NCBI RefSeq assembly: GCF_048544455.1
Contig: NC_133534.1
Coordinates: forward strand, 33,170,217-33,234,216
Length of the DNA: 64,000 nt
Direction of reading: 5' to 3'
Origin: Silene latifolia
Lineage: Eukaryota; Streptophyta; Magnoliopsida; Caryophyllales; Caryophyllaceae
Part shown: piece after piece, positions 19,842 through 31,394 of the stretch
Layout of the letters: every line of letters starts with the position of its first letter
Numbering within the stretch: position 1 is the first letter of the stretch
Made by a program: the position numbers and the translations under genes
The notes under the pieces: model-generated
The model's input: only the letters and a program-made list of their open reading frames with translations
Databases searched by the model: none
What the model was told of the DNA's origin: nothing

Positions 19842-22467
19842 TGTAACACCCCAATTATCCGGCCAAGATAATTGAAGCGTTACCATCTCGGTTTTCCGAG
19901 GTAGTGTTTCAAAACTTCAATCAAATAACATTTTATAAATAAATATAATGTTTAGTGAATTACATAAATGTAAACAAATGAATAAAGTACAACTCATGAC
20001 ATCTATACTCGTCTAGCCAACTAGACTCGTCTCGTGACTTACCAAGCTCGTCCCGTCTCCCGCGTACTATCCAAATAACCTGTACTTAACCTGCTCCCCA
20101 TATGACCAAAGGATATCATATGGATCAACACAGGCCACCCAAGAGATAGGTGACAATGCACAGACACAACAAACGCCAGTTTCAATAAATAAATAAAATG
20201 CGACCCGACTCGAGTGCGTGAACATACAACATGACTATGATATGAATAACATGATATCCAACAACCGCCACCACGGTACCGGGACATGCCCAGACATACC
20301 GACAACCTCACTGGTACCGGGACACGCCCAGACATATCGTCAACCACACTGGTATCGGGACACGCCCAGACATACCGATAACCACAAACAGGTACCGGGA
20401 CACGCCCAGACGTACCGGGTCCGGAAGTCATTCGGATCCCCTGCCAGACGTTGTGTCTCAACCACACGCATCCCTCCAAACTCAAGTCATTAATGTGCAC
20501 ATCCCTCTTGGAGTGGGAAAGCTCCAAGAGGTGACCCAAGCGAAAGACGGTCTCCCAACCGCCTTCCGTCTCCTCAACAACAACCAACAAACACAACCGC
20601 ATATTATCCAACATATATGAGAAATACGATCATGCAAGATACCACACAATATGTCAATTATTGACTCATCTAATCATCTTAACCGATATCATGTCATAAA
20701 GCAATAACCGCCAAAACACGACTCACATGACAACTCAAATACATATTGAAAATGAGTAGGATTAACCTACCTCATAGCATATCCGCATAAGCAAACCGTC
20801 ACACAAGCTAGGTCCGTCTCGTAAAACCGTCTCACAAAACCCATTTCCTTACGATCTCAAGGCGGAGGGACAAAAGGCAAATCTCCCTTTTTTTCTCTTT
20901 TTCTCTCTTTTTCTCTCTTCTTTCTGTGATACCCCGAATAAAATTATATTATTTAAGTAAATTATTCGTTGAAAGGGGAAAGAATTTTTATCAATATAAA
21001 GTCGAGAGAGTACACAAAATGAAATGGATCCTACCCGAAGGGAGATGTTGACCCAATAAAAATTCAAAAGGCATAATAACTTAGTATAGGTAAGACCCTA
21101 GAATAAGAATAAAATAGTTTTATTGGAGACCGACTTAATAATAACTTCACCCGTAGAATTTTTACTAGACCTATCTCAAAGAAAATAACCCGTAAAATAA
21201 AATATCTAGATATTTTTTTCTAAACTTTAATATATAATAATATATTTTTGTCACATGTTGAATTGTAGTAATAATAAAAAAATAATGGCAAATATGGTAC
21301 TTAGTGCACCACGTATAAACCTAGGGGAAGTAGGATGACAATTTCATGCTTTTTGGTTGTACATGCACCACGTAGGAGTGTAGGTAGCATAGGTTAACCG
21401 TCTTAGAAAACTATAAATAGCACCTTGTTCATTTGATCAACGCACAATCAAAAGGGATATCAACGGTTCACTACAAATTACTTCATAGCTGATATGGTAG
21501 CTAAGGTTTGGTGAGGCGATTATAAGGTATATTTCCTACCCCTTCGTCTTAAGTTAATATAATGAGTAAGTATATTATCGTTATAATTACTCAACTGATA
21601 TTTTAATGTACGTGAATTATTGTTTATGTGAAAAAATTATGTTCTACTTGTATATTTTACATAATGTGGTTTACGTGAGATATGACCGTGGTACTGTTTG
21701 TGTTAATAATTAACGTTATAATGCTCACATGATAATGTTAATATTAAAATACCACTGCTAAGATGTACATTTGGCCAATGTATCATCTGGGACATTATTA
21801 TTGGAAGGGACCGGACCACATTATTATTTTATCCCGTGTACATGGATGTGAGCTCTGAAGTGGGCTCGGCAGGGGGCTCGGCAATTGGCTCCGACCCGTT
21901 ATTTCCGGATAAAAAGAGAAAAAGAAAGAAAAAGAGAAGAAAAAAAAAAGGGAAAAAAGGAGAAAAAGAGGAAAAGATTGTTATCCTGTGTACACGGAGG
22001 AGGGCATAGCCTAAGGGAGTCTCGGCTCCGTAATGTGGTCTTGTTCAATAATAATGACCCGAGTTATATTAATTTGAGTTGGAGGTTATGAGAAATATAC
22101 TCAACCTGTGGTTGGTTGACCCTTTATTTTATTAATCTTTTTCAGGTACAAGGAACAGGGAAGGGCATGAGTGAGGTTGACGCAAGAAAATAGAATAAGA
22201 ATAATGTATCATAATAAGATAGACTTATCAATAAGACATGTTACTAGATATTTGGTTGTACTAAAAAAGAATGTAAGCCTTGTATTTCTCTGTATGGGGA
22301 AATACGGCGGTAACGCTCTGTAATTTCCGCTGCTATTAATAAAATATACCATTTTGTACTCCTATTGTTTACGGGGCGTTACACTTTCCCCTCTCTAAGA
22401 TTTCCCTCAAACTGTGTGGTGGAATGATGAATGAAATGATAAGGGTTGGGTGGATGAGGATAAGGGA

Positions 22468-22487
<20 letters not shown>
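19842..22487 (-). repeat. Reverse-oriented Ty3/gypsy LTR, split by a solo LTR
   Basis: Its end TGTAACACCCCAATTATCCGG lies at 19842 next to the PBS. It carries four inverse copies of the GGTACCGGGACACGCCCAGACATACC repeat (20272-20420) and AAGACGGTCTCCCAACCG, matching inverted segments of the LTR at 15971-17512. A solo LTR is inserted at 20925. Continuation beyond 22384 is inferred and ends in the (TG)n(TA)n tract. Confidence 0.6.
20925..22383 (+). mobile_element. Solo LTR of a Ty3/gypsy-type element with 5-bp target duplication
   Basis: Begins TGTGATACCCCGAATAAAA and ends TTTACGGGGCGTTACA, with complementary ends. It is flanked by CTTTC at 20920-20924 and CTTTC at 22384-22388. Length is 1459 bp with no internal domain, so two LTRs of one insertion have recombined to a single one. 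The polyadenylation-like segment TCTGTAATTTCCGCTGCTATTAATAAAAT is near its end. Confidence 0.88.
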
Positions 22488-22535
<48 letters not shown>

Positions 22536-22540
22536 ATATA
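22469..22540. repeat. (TG)n(TA)n microsatellite
   Basis: About 12 TG units and then about 20 TA units. It forms the left border of the TIR element that starts at 22541. Confidence 0.95.
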
Positions 22541-25500
22541 GAGGCAAGATCCGGTGAGTTTGACACTTTTCGTGAGTTTCCCCCGCATATATAAGCAAAT
22601 GAGTTGACAAAACTCAATCATCAAATTTTGCGACGTCATTAATCTCCTGCTGTTTCTCTATCTTTCTCCCCCTTTCTCTCTCTACTTTTGATCAAAACAC
22701 TCTGTTCTTCGATTAATTTTTGATCAACAAAATCACGCAAGAAAAACACAATTCATGATCAACAAATTCATCAATTCTTCAATTTTTTTTTGTGAATCCA
22801 TAATTTTACAAACAATTCATTCACTATTTTGATTTTCTCAATTGAAACTAACAATTTGTTCATCAATTTTTCTTCAGAAACCCTAATTCTTCAAATTCGA
22901 CCGAAGGTATTGATTTTTCTTCCGATTTCTTAATTAATAATCGAATAACTACAGTAATTGAATCAAATAACAAATTATGACTTGATTTACGTGTTTTTTC
23001 CATAATTTTCAGCATCAACGGTGTATGTTCTTTGATATTATTTATTTCTTAGCTAATAATCGAATTATTTGGTGATTTGTTAGCTATTGAAATTAAATAA
23101 AAATTCTAATCAAATTTCTGTGATTTTCAAGAGAATGATGAATTCTAATGATCGAATGATGAATTATGATGATCAATCTTTTTTCTCATCAAACAACGAT
23201 GAATTCAGGTGAAAATATGTGTAATTCAGATGATCAATCTCGTTTTTCATTATGTTGATTACTTTAGTAATGTAGTTCGTTATGTTGTTCAATTATTGTA
23301 ATATATAAACTCGATTATTGTAATGTAGAAATCGGCATTTATAGTTATTGTAATGTAGAAACTCGATTATTGTAATGACTAAAGTCAGTTATTCTATATG
23401 TGATTGATTATTGACTCGTTAATTGTTTAAAGTCGATTTTAGTTATTTTACAATACGATTTACTTAATGGGTGTTCTGTTAAGTTATATTTTTCTTTTTG
23501 GTGATTTGCAGGTTGAATCACGATAGACGCGGATAATTGACGTTCAATGGAAAAATTGATGTATATACTTGGTCATTTTTTGTTAGATTTCATCTTGTTT
23601 AATTGAATAACTCAGTTATTGTAATGTAGAAGCTCAGTTATTGTAATGTAGAAACTCAGTTATTGTAATGTAGAAACTCTTGTATTTGTAGTTATTCCAA
23701 TGTAGAAACTCAATTATTGTAATGTAGAAACTCGGTTATTGTAATGTAGAAAACTCAATTATTGTAATGTAGAAACTCTTGTATTTGTAGTTATTCCAAT
23801 GTAGAAACCCGGTTATTGTAATGTAGAAACTCGATTATTGTAATAAACTCGATTATTGTAATGTAAAAAACTCGATTATTGTAATGTAGAAACTCGTGTA
23901 TTTGTAGTTATTACAATGTAGAAACCCGATTATTGTAATGTAGAAAACTCGGTTATTGTAATGTAGAAAACTCGAGTTATTGTAATGTAGAAACTCTTGT
24001 ATTTGTAGTTATTCCAATGTACAAACCCAGTTATTGTAATGTAGAAACTCGATTATTGTAATGTAGAAAACTCGATTATTGTAATGTAGAAACTCTTGTA
24101 TTTGTAGTTATTCCAATGTAGAAACCCGGTTATTGTAATGTAGAAACTCGATTATTGTAATGTAAAACTCGGTATTTGTAGTTATTGTAATGTAAAAACT
24201 CAATTATTATAATGAGTAAATCGTGTTATTATATTGAGATGAAACTCAAATATATTCAAATTTGTATCTTGTTTTTGTTTTCATCTTGTTTAATTGAATA
24301 ACATGATTGGTTATTGAATGACCTCACAAAATGAATACAATAACTTGTATGTATTCAAATAAATGGTTTTGTGCATCGAAAGAAATTAACAAATTGAATT
24401 CAATAATTGCTCGTATGCATTGAAATAATTGGCTTGATTCAATACAATAACCATGTTTCAAAAATATTGTATTACATATTTACATCGATATCCAAAATTA
24501 CATCTAATAATAAAAACACATCACTAATTATTCTAGTTCTTTGGCTGAGCAACACCTTTTTCGACAACTTGTTTAATTATTTTTCCACCCACCACCCTTC
24601 TCGACTTTAGAACGTGATCCTCAACCTGCAATATGTCCTTCCTGAGATCATTCACGTTTCGCAAAAAGACATGCTCTTCCATCATTTACCTTCGACATCA
24701 TCATAATACCCACCATCTCAAGCCGTATAGATAGGGATCCTGTCCAATTTTCGCTTTATCATCGACATAAAGATCTTCCTCTCATATGTGAGCATGTGAT
24801 ACATGGTAAAAAAATCCAGATTCATTATCGTTCATCTGCTTTGTTTTTCATTCGAAATTAATATCAACAATTTTGAATGTAGAAACGACAATCCCTTCTT
24901 TTGCTATTGTCCTTGTTTTCAAAAAGTCACATAAGCAATCAACCTACCACATGCACAAACAATAACTCGGTTAAATTAGCACTAAAGAGGACATAACAGA
25001 TTATATCCCAAGATAACGAACAAGAAGTAACTATAAAATACAATAACTGAGTTTCAATAATAGAATAATTCGGTTAAAGTAATACAATAACTGTTATTAA
25101 ACAGTTATACACTAACACAACAAAACAAAGCGATACAAGATAAAATAAGCGAGTTTGAATAATACAATAACTCGATTAAAGTAATACAATAATCGAGATG
25201 TAATGCAACATTAAAATCCCTATATTACAATAACATCATCAATATATTACAATAACGAATAATTTCAACAAACAAATTATCTTCATTGCAACAAAAGCAC
25301 AATGAAATCACCAAAAACCAGAAAGAACAACATCAAAATTCAAAATCAGGTACAAAAACGCAAAATACAATTACGAAACCCTAGAATTATGCGAAAACAA
25401 TAGAAAATGTAATTTAACAACAAAAACACGACAAATTGAACTACATAATGAAAACGATTGAATAAGTTGAAGAATAGACACACAAAAGACTAGAAATTCA

Positions 25501-25899
25501 AGCAAAGAAAAATAAAAATGAAGTTCAAAAATAAACAAAAAATAGTATAATAAGAGGAAACGATTACCTGATTGCAAAAACTGAAGATAAAGACGAAGTA
25601 GATCTATTGAGCGCGAAGAACAAGCACGAAATCGCTCTGAAAACGGAGAGAAATTGAAGATGAAGAGCACGAAATAATTGAAATTGATTATCAGACGGAG
25701 GTTTTTTTTTTGTTCTGGCTTTTTAGAGGGAGAAGAAGGAGAGAGAGAGTGATTTTTATAATAATGAGGGAGATTGAGAGAAAAGTGGGGTTTTATAGCT
25801 TGAGTAAGTTTTAATCTCAGCCATTCATCTTAGATTAGATTAGTGGTCCAGATTTAGAGGGGTAACTCACCAAACATGACCCAACTCATATGATCCTAG

Positions 25900-25902
<3 letters not shown>
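22541..25902. mobile_element. Unclassified TIR transposon 1, flanked by (TA)n, non-autonomous
   Basis: About 3.36 kb between two TA microsatellites. The left end GATCCGGTGAGTTTGACAC...GTGAGTTTCCCC (22549-22584) aligns with the reverse complement of the right end GATCATATGAGTTGGGTC...GTGAGTTACCCC (25897-25857), an imperfect inverted repeat. There is no transposase. The interior is AT-rich and dominated by a minisatellite. A reverse-strand piece (24690-24543: EEHVFLRNVNDLRKDILQVE) could be a captured exon but is not identified. (TA)n targeting recalls Micron or MULE-like elements; the superfamily is unresolved. Confidence 0.6.
23276..24230 (+). repeat. ~21-bp minisatellite TTATTGTAATGTAGAAACTCG
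   Basis: Some 25 degenerate copies of ATTGTAATGTAGAAACTCG, with longer composite units including TTGTATTTGTAGTTATTCCAATGTAGAAACCCGG. Spacers vary by a few bases. Related sequence in the opposite sense (CAATAACTCGATTAAAGTAATA) lies at 25030-25200 in the right arm of the same element. Confidence 0.9.

Positions 25903-25938
<36 letters not shown>
25903..25938. repeat. (TA)n microsatellite between two TIR elements
   Basis: About 17 TA units. It forms the right border of TIR element 1 and the left border of TIR element 2. Confidence 0.95.
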
Positions 25939-25940
<2 letters not shown>

Positions 25941-25945
25941 TTTGG

Positions 25946-25989
25946 GATCCTATGAGAACCACTAGTATAATGAGAACCATGAGAACCAT
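25946..25989 (+). repeat. Left TIR of transposon 2
   Basis: GATCC(TA)TGAGAACCACTAG followed by TATAATGAGAACCATGAGAACCA. It pairs with 31349-31391. Confidence 0.92.
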
Positions 25990-26464
25990 TTAGCAGCCCT
26001 TAAATCAAACTTATAATTGACGGTAAGATCAACAGTAAACAAACTTTCTAATTTTGCTACCAACGCACCCCAAACTCTCAGGACTCTTTCACTTTACCAA
26101 ATTGACTTTCTCTCTCTTCGAATATAACATAATTTGATATCATTCGAGCTGCTTCTTTCTCTACATTCATCGTCACAAACATTCCAATTAAACTATTCGA
26201 CGATCATAATCGGATCCTGTTAATTCGACGAGGTAAACTTTCGACATTGATTATTAATTTCTACGAAATTAGGGTTTAATTCTTTTTCTCTTAGTAGTTC
26301 TTTTTATTTGTCGATTGAATTAGATGAATTTAGGGCTTGATCAATGTGTTAAATGGTGATTTATGTTTGTGAAATTAGGTATTTCGTGGATTATATTAGG
26401 GAAACTGAATAATGTAGTTTTTATGTGTAAATTGGTGATTTTAATGTTTAATTTGGTGTATCAG

Positions 26465-26922
26465 ATGAGAATTATTTCAAGGGTGAATCTTGTTTGATAA
26501 AATGTAAATATGGGTCCAAGAAAATCAATCGTAGTCAGCTCAACGACGACTTCTGCGACTGCTTTGACGGTTCCGATGAACCCGGTAATTCTTGTTTTTC
26601 TTTTTGTCATTTATAATGTGTGTCTCAGATGTGAGATTAGATTTCCGCTTGGGAGCTAGTCCTTTCGCTAATTGATTTTGGGATGGAGCCTTCAGATATT
26701 ATAAAGTTGTAAATTTTATCGAATTTGGATTGTGTAACCTTTTCTAAGTAAGCCTGTCTTAGATGTTTTCCTTGTTCTTCTGCAGAGGTAACTTGCTTTA
26801 GTTTAGACTGCTCAAGTGGATTGCTAATTTGAAGAGTTTTATATTCATTCTTGTAATAATTCTGTTTTTGACAGGATCAGATGAATCTTGTGAAGCTACA
26901 ACGCATGCTGAACTCGGGAATG
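26465..26922 (+). pseudogene. Captured exons, LDL-receptor class A module resembling glucosidase II beta subunit
   Basis: Exon 26465-26584 (acceptor TATCAG, donor CCCG|GTAATT) reads [20 protein letters not shown], then [18 protein letters not shown]. The cysteine spacing and the acidic DCFDGSDE box fit the N-terminal LDLa module of glucosidase II beta, the ER subunit that helps trim glucose from N-glycans. A second exon-like segment, 26875-26922 (acceptor GACAG, donor AATG|GTATT), reads SDESCEATTHAELGN in the same phase but does not look like the next part of that protein. Introns are kept, so the piece was taken from genomic DNA. It is a fragment inside a transposon, not a working gene. Confidence 0.65.
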
Positions 26923-27267
26923 GTATTTTTCTTTCCTCTTGTTGTTGCGTAGTAGCTTCATAGACCAGTTAGCTTTTTTGAGCTGTTTGCTGGGCATTAA
27001 CTTATTACCCTATTTGGCTGTAGTTCTTTTGTAATACGTCAATATTGTATAAAGGATTGAGTGTCAAAATAAGAGTGTTCTGAGTCACCTGCAGCAATGC
27101 TGTTGTAAATTTTATCGAATTTGGATTGTGTAACTTTATACATGGCCTAATTAGCTCTAGTTACTGCATTCGTAAAGATCAAGGGGAAAATGGTAAAATG
27201 CAAGTTATATTGTGTAAGATTGCAAGTTTGATGTTCATATTTTTGTTCTTTTAATATATATATTAGA

Positions 27268-27361
27268 GGAAGTGACAAATAAGCTTTACGTTGACGTATC
27301 TGTCTCTACAGAGGCGCCTTTCTCTGGAACTACAGATGTAAATCTAACTGGATTAGCTGGG
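27268..27361 (+). pseudogene. Exon-like segment of unknown origin inside transposon 2
   Basis: Acceptor ATATTAG at 27261-27267 is followed by an open segment reading EEVTNKLYVDVSVSTEAPFS then TTDVNLTGLAG, and a GT at about 27361. The phase fits the previous exon-like piece (26875-26922). I do not recognise the protein. It may belong to a third captured gene or to a chimeric transcript. Confidence 0.35.
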
Positions 27362-27574
27362 TGCGTTGCCCCTGCTGTCTTGCGTTACCCGCTTTCCTTT
27401 CTACCGCTTTCTTGTTAACTTGGAAAAGCACTCTGCCACGGTCTTTCTTTAACATTTAGAAAGGTCATTTACGTACTGCAGTTAGCTGTTAGCCTGGTGA
27501 AAACGGTACATACCTACCACTATTTCTGGTATAAAACTTCTTATCACATTACTATCTCTTTTGATTATTTATGT

Positions 27575-27990
27575 GCATGAAATAAGGTTCTATGTGCATG
27601 AAATAAGATTCTATGTGCATGAAATAAGGTTGTATATGCATGGAATAAGTGTTAAATGGGCATGAAATAAAATTATATGTGCATGAAATAAGGTTCAATG
27701 TGCATGAAATAAGGTTCTATGTGCATTAAAAAGTTCTTCAGTTGCATCAGTTGATTATATTATGATACTAATTACTGTTGGTTAAGGACGTTAATTTTAT
27801 ATGTACATTAAATAAGGTTCTATGTGCATGAAATAAGATTCTATGTGCATTAAGAAGTTCTTCAGTTGCATCAGTTGGTTATATTACGATAGTAATTAGT
27901 GTTGGTTAAAGATGTTAATTTTATATGATCATGAAATAAGATTATATGTGCACGAAATAAGGTTCTATGTGCATTAAAAAGTTCTTCAAT
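27575..27990 (+). repeat. ~20-bp minisatellite CTATGTGCATGAAATAAGGTT
   Basis: About a dozen copies of TATGTGCATGAAATAAGGTTC in clusters, interleaved with a longer duplicated block (AAGTTCTTCAGTTGCATCAGTTG...). Three more copies lie at 29130-29185, at the end of the CAP-D2 fragment, so the repeat flanks the captured sequence on both sides. Confidence 0.85.
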
Positions 27991-28089
27991 TGCATCAGTT
28001 GGTTATAATGTGATACTAATGATTATTGGTTAATATTGTGATAAATGATTTCAATGTTCTCGTGTGACTTAGCCGGCAGCTAACAGTCG

Positions 28090-29128
28090 CAAGAAAATAA
28101 CGGTAAATGCATGGAATTGGGAAGGACAACGAGGTCGGATCCTGAATTTGATTGCGAATTCACTAGAGATCAACCTGTCATTGCTATTTGGATCCTCAGA
28201 TCCGGATGAGAATTACTTGTCTTTCCTTACCAAGTGAGTTATTTATGACAAGATAAATAATTTCATTTTGCGATTCTATCTTAGCATCTCTATGACACTA
28301 TCTAATTTCTCATGTTTAGGAATGCATTTCTGTTGTTTGAGAATGTCGCAGTATTGAAAGATTCTGATGCAAAGGATGCTTTATGTCGCATTATTGGGAC
28401 TTGTGCTACCAAGTATCACTACTTAGCACAATCATCTGCCTCAATCATGCATATGCTCCACAAGTATGATTTTGTTGTCACTTCGATGGTGATGCGATGG
28501 TGGGGGTGAGAAGAAATTTTCTTTGATGGTAGCTTAGCAATATCGCTTATAAGAGAGATTGGAAGAACGAATCCAAAGGACTACACCAAGGACACTGCAG
28601 TCTTTGAAAACATAGGGCGCTTTCTAGTCGAGCTCTCGAGAGGTTGCCTAAGTTAGTATCAACCAATATTGGCGTTCTAGTCCCACATTTTGGCGGGGAA
28701 TCTTACAAGATTAGGAACTCACTTGTGGCAGTGCTAGGAAAATTGGTTTCTAAGGCATTTAAAGACGAAAATGTTGACGGGAGCTCAAAGTCTTCTCGGT
28801 TGAGAACAAAGCGAGGCTATCTTTGGAAATATTGATGGAGCGTTGTCGTGACGTGTCCGCTTATACAAGAAGTAAGGTGCTTCAGGTGTGGTATGAGTTG
28901 TGTGAAGAGCATTTAGTTTCAATTGGTCTGTGGAATGAATTGGTAGTAGCAATTCTTCTTTGGGAGGTTGGAAGACAAGGCTACTATTGTCGGAAAAGTC
29001 GCTTTAAATCTGCTTATTGTAATGTTGCAGCATAATCCTTTTGAGCCTCAACTACGGGTAGCATCTTTTGAAGCAACACTGGACCAGTACAAGAAGAAGT
29101 TGAACTCTTTTCAGCCAGAAGTTTTCTA
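28090..29128 (+). pseudogene. Captured condensin I subunit CAP-D2 gene fragment
   Basis: Exon ending 28233 reads NAWNWEGQRGRILNLIANSL, then LLFGSSDPDENYLSF, with donor CCAA|GTGAGTT. The next exon starts at 28320 after TTTAG and reads KDALCRIIGTCATKYHYLAQ, SLAISLIREIGRTNPKDYTK, VLVPHFGGESYKIRNSLVAV, LMERCRDVSAYTRSKVLQVW and lastly QLRVASFEATL. This is the central HEAT-repeat part of the condensin subunit CAP-D2 (chromosome condensation in mitosis), recognised from memory of the family. Several small indels shift the frame (near 28505-28520, 28640, 28820, 28960). The intron is retained, and both ends stop at transposon repeats. Only an internal piece is present, so no condensin product can be made. 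Confidence 0.82.
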
Positions 29129-29344
29129 TGGCATGAAATAAGGTACTATGTGTATGAAATAAGGTTCTATGTACATGAAATAAGGGAAATGACTGTGGAG
29201 GAGATTTAATGTATTTACCGGCCTTTTTATGCAATTACAACGCATTTTAGTGTATACATTACATATCTTACTAATATGTGAGAAACATTTTCAGGGTACT
29301 TATGTCAGTTATTTCGTACTCGTATTTGTTTAACATATTTTAAA

Positions 29345-29414
29345 GGCTATTAGCTCAATGGTAGAGCAATGTGCAAATTTGCACAAAGGTATGGGTTCGA
29401 GTCCCATATAGCCT
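29345..29414 (+). tRNA. tRNA-like sequence, non-canonical anticodon arm (probable pseudo-tRNA)
   Basis: Acceptor halves GGCTAT/ATAGCC (6 bp), D arm GCTC-AATGGTA-GAGC, T arm ATGGG-TTCGAGT-CCCAT, and a good B box GGGTTCGAGTCCC. The anticodon arm TGTGC-AAATTT-GCACA has a 6-nt loop, so no standard anticodon can be assigned. It may be a decayed tRNA or a tRNA-derived repeat. Confidence 0.55.
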
Positions 29415-29702
29415 ATTAAATCACAAATCCAATGATAGGAACGTGTCGCGATGCAAGCAATACAATACAATTATTTAGGAGGCTATAAAGGCGCGCAAAC
29501 CTTGATTGGACTCAAGCGAGCAGCAACAATGGCAATGAGCTCGTGAAATAGCTTTGCAATTATCAGAAGTTCAATACAATCATTTCAAAGACTAGCATAT
29601 AAACCAAAACTATTACCATACATGCCATACTTGAATTAAATGGGATTACCAATTACACTATTTTTCATTCTTAAGAATAAAAGAAAGATTTGGTATTTCA
29701 TG

Positions 29703-29768
29703 GCCAATATGGGAGTCGAACCCACATCTTGTGCATTGCACAATGCTCTCCCATTTGAGCTAATTGGC
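29703..29768 (-). tRNA. Second tRNA-like sequence, inverted relative to the first
   Basis: On the minus strand: GCCAAT/ATTGGC acceptor halves, D arm GCTC...GAGC, B box GGGTTCGACTCCC, and anticodon arm TTGTGCAATGCACAA, which is a self-complementary stem with a 3-5 nt loop. It resembles the copy at 29345 over most of its length. Box A and B are present; an amino acid cannot be assigned. Confidence 0.5.
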
Positions 29769-30174
29769 TTTCAAATTAAGTAATACGCCGAAGAAAGAAG
29801 AGCTTAAGCTTGAGTTAGAGGACTATTTCATCAGAAACGCATGTATTTTACTCGAAAAGCAGCTAGCTCATAGCTATTGTTCCATGGTCATCGTTATTGT
29901 TCCTGATCAAGGGAAGTTAAAGTGACATTTGCACAAGCAATGACTTAACCTTTCGAAAACCGCATGCCCATAGCACATAGCAAATGTAAGTTTCTTGAAC
30001 TCAACCCCGCAACATACTAAAACCCACTTCATCTATAAGATATAAGGGTTACTTCCACTCAGATTAAAAACACAAAGTCCTTCAATATACGGACTAATAG
30101 TGAAAGAGCCAGACCCAAAACCTTGGATCTTCGCCCATTAGGCAATTACAAACCATTGATTGTGCAAATAGATG

Positions 30175-30269
30175 TACTCCCTCCATTCCAGTCATTTGTT
30201 TACTTTCGATTAAAACACCGCTCACAACGAATATAAAAGGTAAACAAAATGACTGAGACAGAAAGAGTG
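30175..30269. mobile_element. Small Stowaway-like MITE
   Basis: TACTCCCTCCATTCCAGTCA at the left and TGACTGAGACAGAAAGAGTGA at the right are degenerate inverted ends of the Stowaway/Mariner MITE type. GTTTAC/GTAAAC lies just inside. About 95 bp, within transposon 2. Confidence 0.6.
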
Positions 30270-30299
30270 AATAATTTGGTAAAGTCATTGCTTGTGCAA

Positions 30300-31348
30300 A
30301 TGTCACTTTGGCAGTGGTACTCATGATCTCAAATGACCAGGGGAAGTTAAAACGACTTAAAACGACTTAAAATGACTCAAATGACCAGGGGAAGTTAAAT
30401 TGTAAGAAGGGATAGAGCAAGTAATAAAAGGGACATAAGGCGTTGGGGGTATGAAACTGTACACGATACTCCATGGTCATCGTTATTGTTCCTGATCAAA
30501 CAAGCAGCAGCTTCAACCTGCAATCACAACCGACTCCCCTACTTCTTCGCATCATCACCATCTTTATTCAATCACCATTAACAACCATAATCCATTTTTA
30601 TCCTCCATCACCACCTCCATTTTCGAACACCACCATTCATCACCAATCAGCGGCATCAACAACCACGAGCAGCCTCGTTTCCTTCAACTGCTTCAACACC
30701 AACAGCCGCAGCAGCAGCTCGTCACCATCCCTTCATCTCCTCCCTCTCCATTCACACCTGCCCCATGACTCAACCGAGCCCACAAAACTCCATCAACCCC
30801 AGACTCGAGTCATAACAGCATCGAAACTTAACACCAGCTTCAATTTCAGCTCAAAACCCGACTCCATAAGGACCATAACCTGTCCTGCTCCAATCAGCCG
30901 GACATCAATTCAACCACCAATTCACTCGATCCCATTAAATGTCGAGTCACCAATTCGGCCACCATACACCAATTCGGCCACCATAATTTCATTCCTAATT
31001 CACGAAACCCTAATTTCACAGAAATGATAATCAATTTTGAAACTTTACCTCGAATTAACAGGATTCATTGATTGAATAATCATCGAAAAGTTAATTGTCG
31101 AAGAATTTGTTCATCGGGTATGTCACGATCGAGGGAAGCGAAAGAATATCATATTCGAAGAGCTAGAGTGATTGTGGAAGGTTTTGATAGTCGAAGAGAG
31201 AGAAAGAACGATGATAGAGAAAATAATTTTGTGAAAATGAAGCAGATCAGAAGGTTTAGGGGGTGTTGTTGCGATGATTTGGACTTTTGGAGTATGGTTG
31301 AGTCAATCTCAGCCTTCCGTAGGATTATTTAGATCCGATGGCTATAAG
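30300..31348. other. Right arm of transposon 2 without an identified gene
   Basis: Contains a direct repeat CCATGGTCATCGTTATTGTT (29882 and 30472) and a Ser/Thr/Pro-rich open frame (30473-31027) that I regard as compositional. Nothing else is recognised. Confidence 0.45.
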
Positions 31349-31391
31349 TGGTTCTCATGGTTCTCATTATACTAGTGGTTCTCACCGGATC
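31349..31391 (-). repeat. Right TIR of transposon 2
   Basis: Reverse complement of the left TIR; read from the outside it is GATCCGGTGAGAACCACTAG and onward. The GATCCGGTGAG start is identical to the left end of transposon 1. Confidence 0.92.
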
Positions 31392-31394
31392 TCG

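Noticed and set aside
22379-22639. Minus frames with (YI)n and (TH)n
   Set aside because: Translations of the (TG)n(TA)n microsatellite.
23276-24230. CRISPR-like look of the 21-bp repeat array
   Set aside because: Units abut or have related spacers, the host is a plant nuclear genome, and no cas genes exist. It is a minisatellite within a transposon.
30473-31027. 184-codon Ser/Thr/Pro-rich frame on +
   Set aside because: Low-complexity CA/TC-rich composition, no domain, and inside the right arm of a non-autonomous transposon. Treated as chance.
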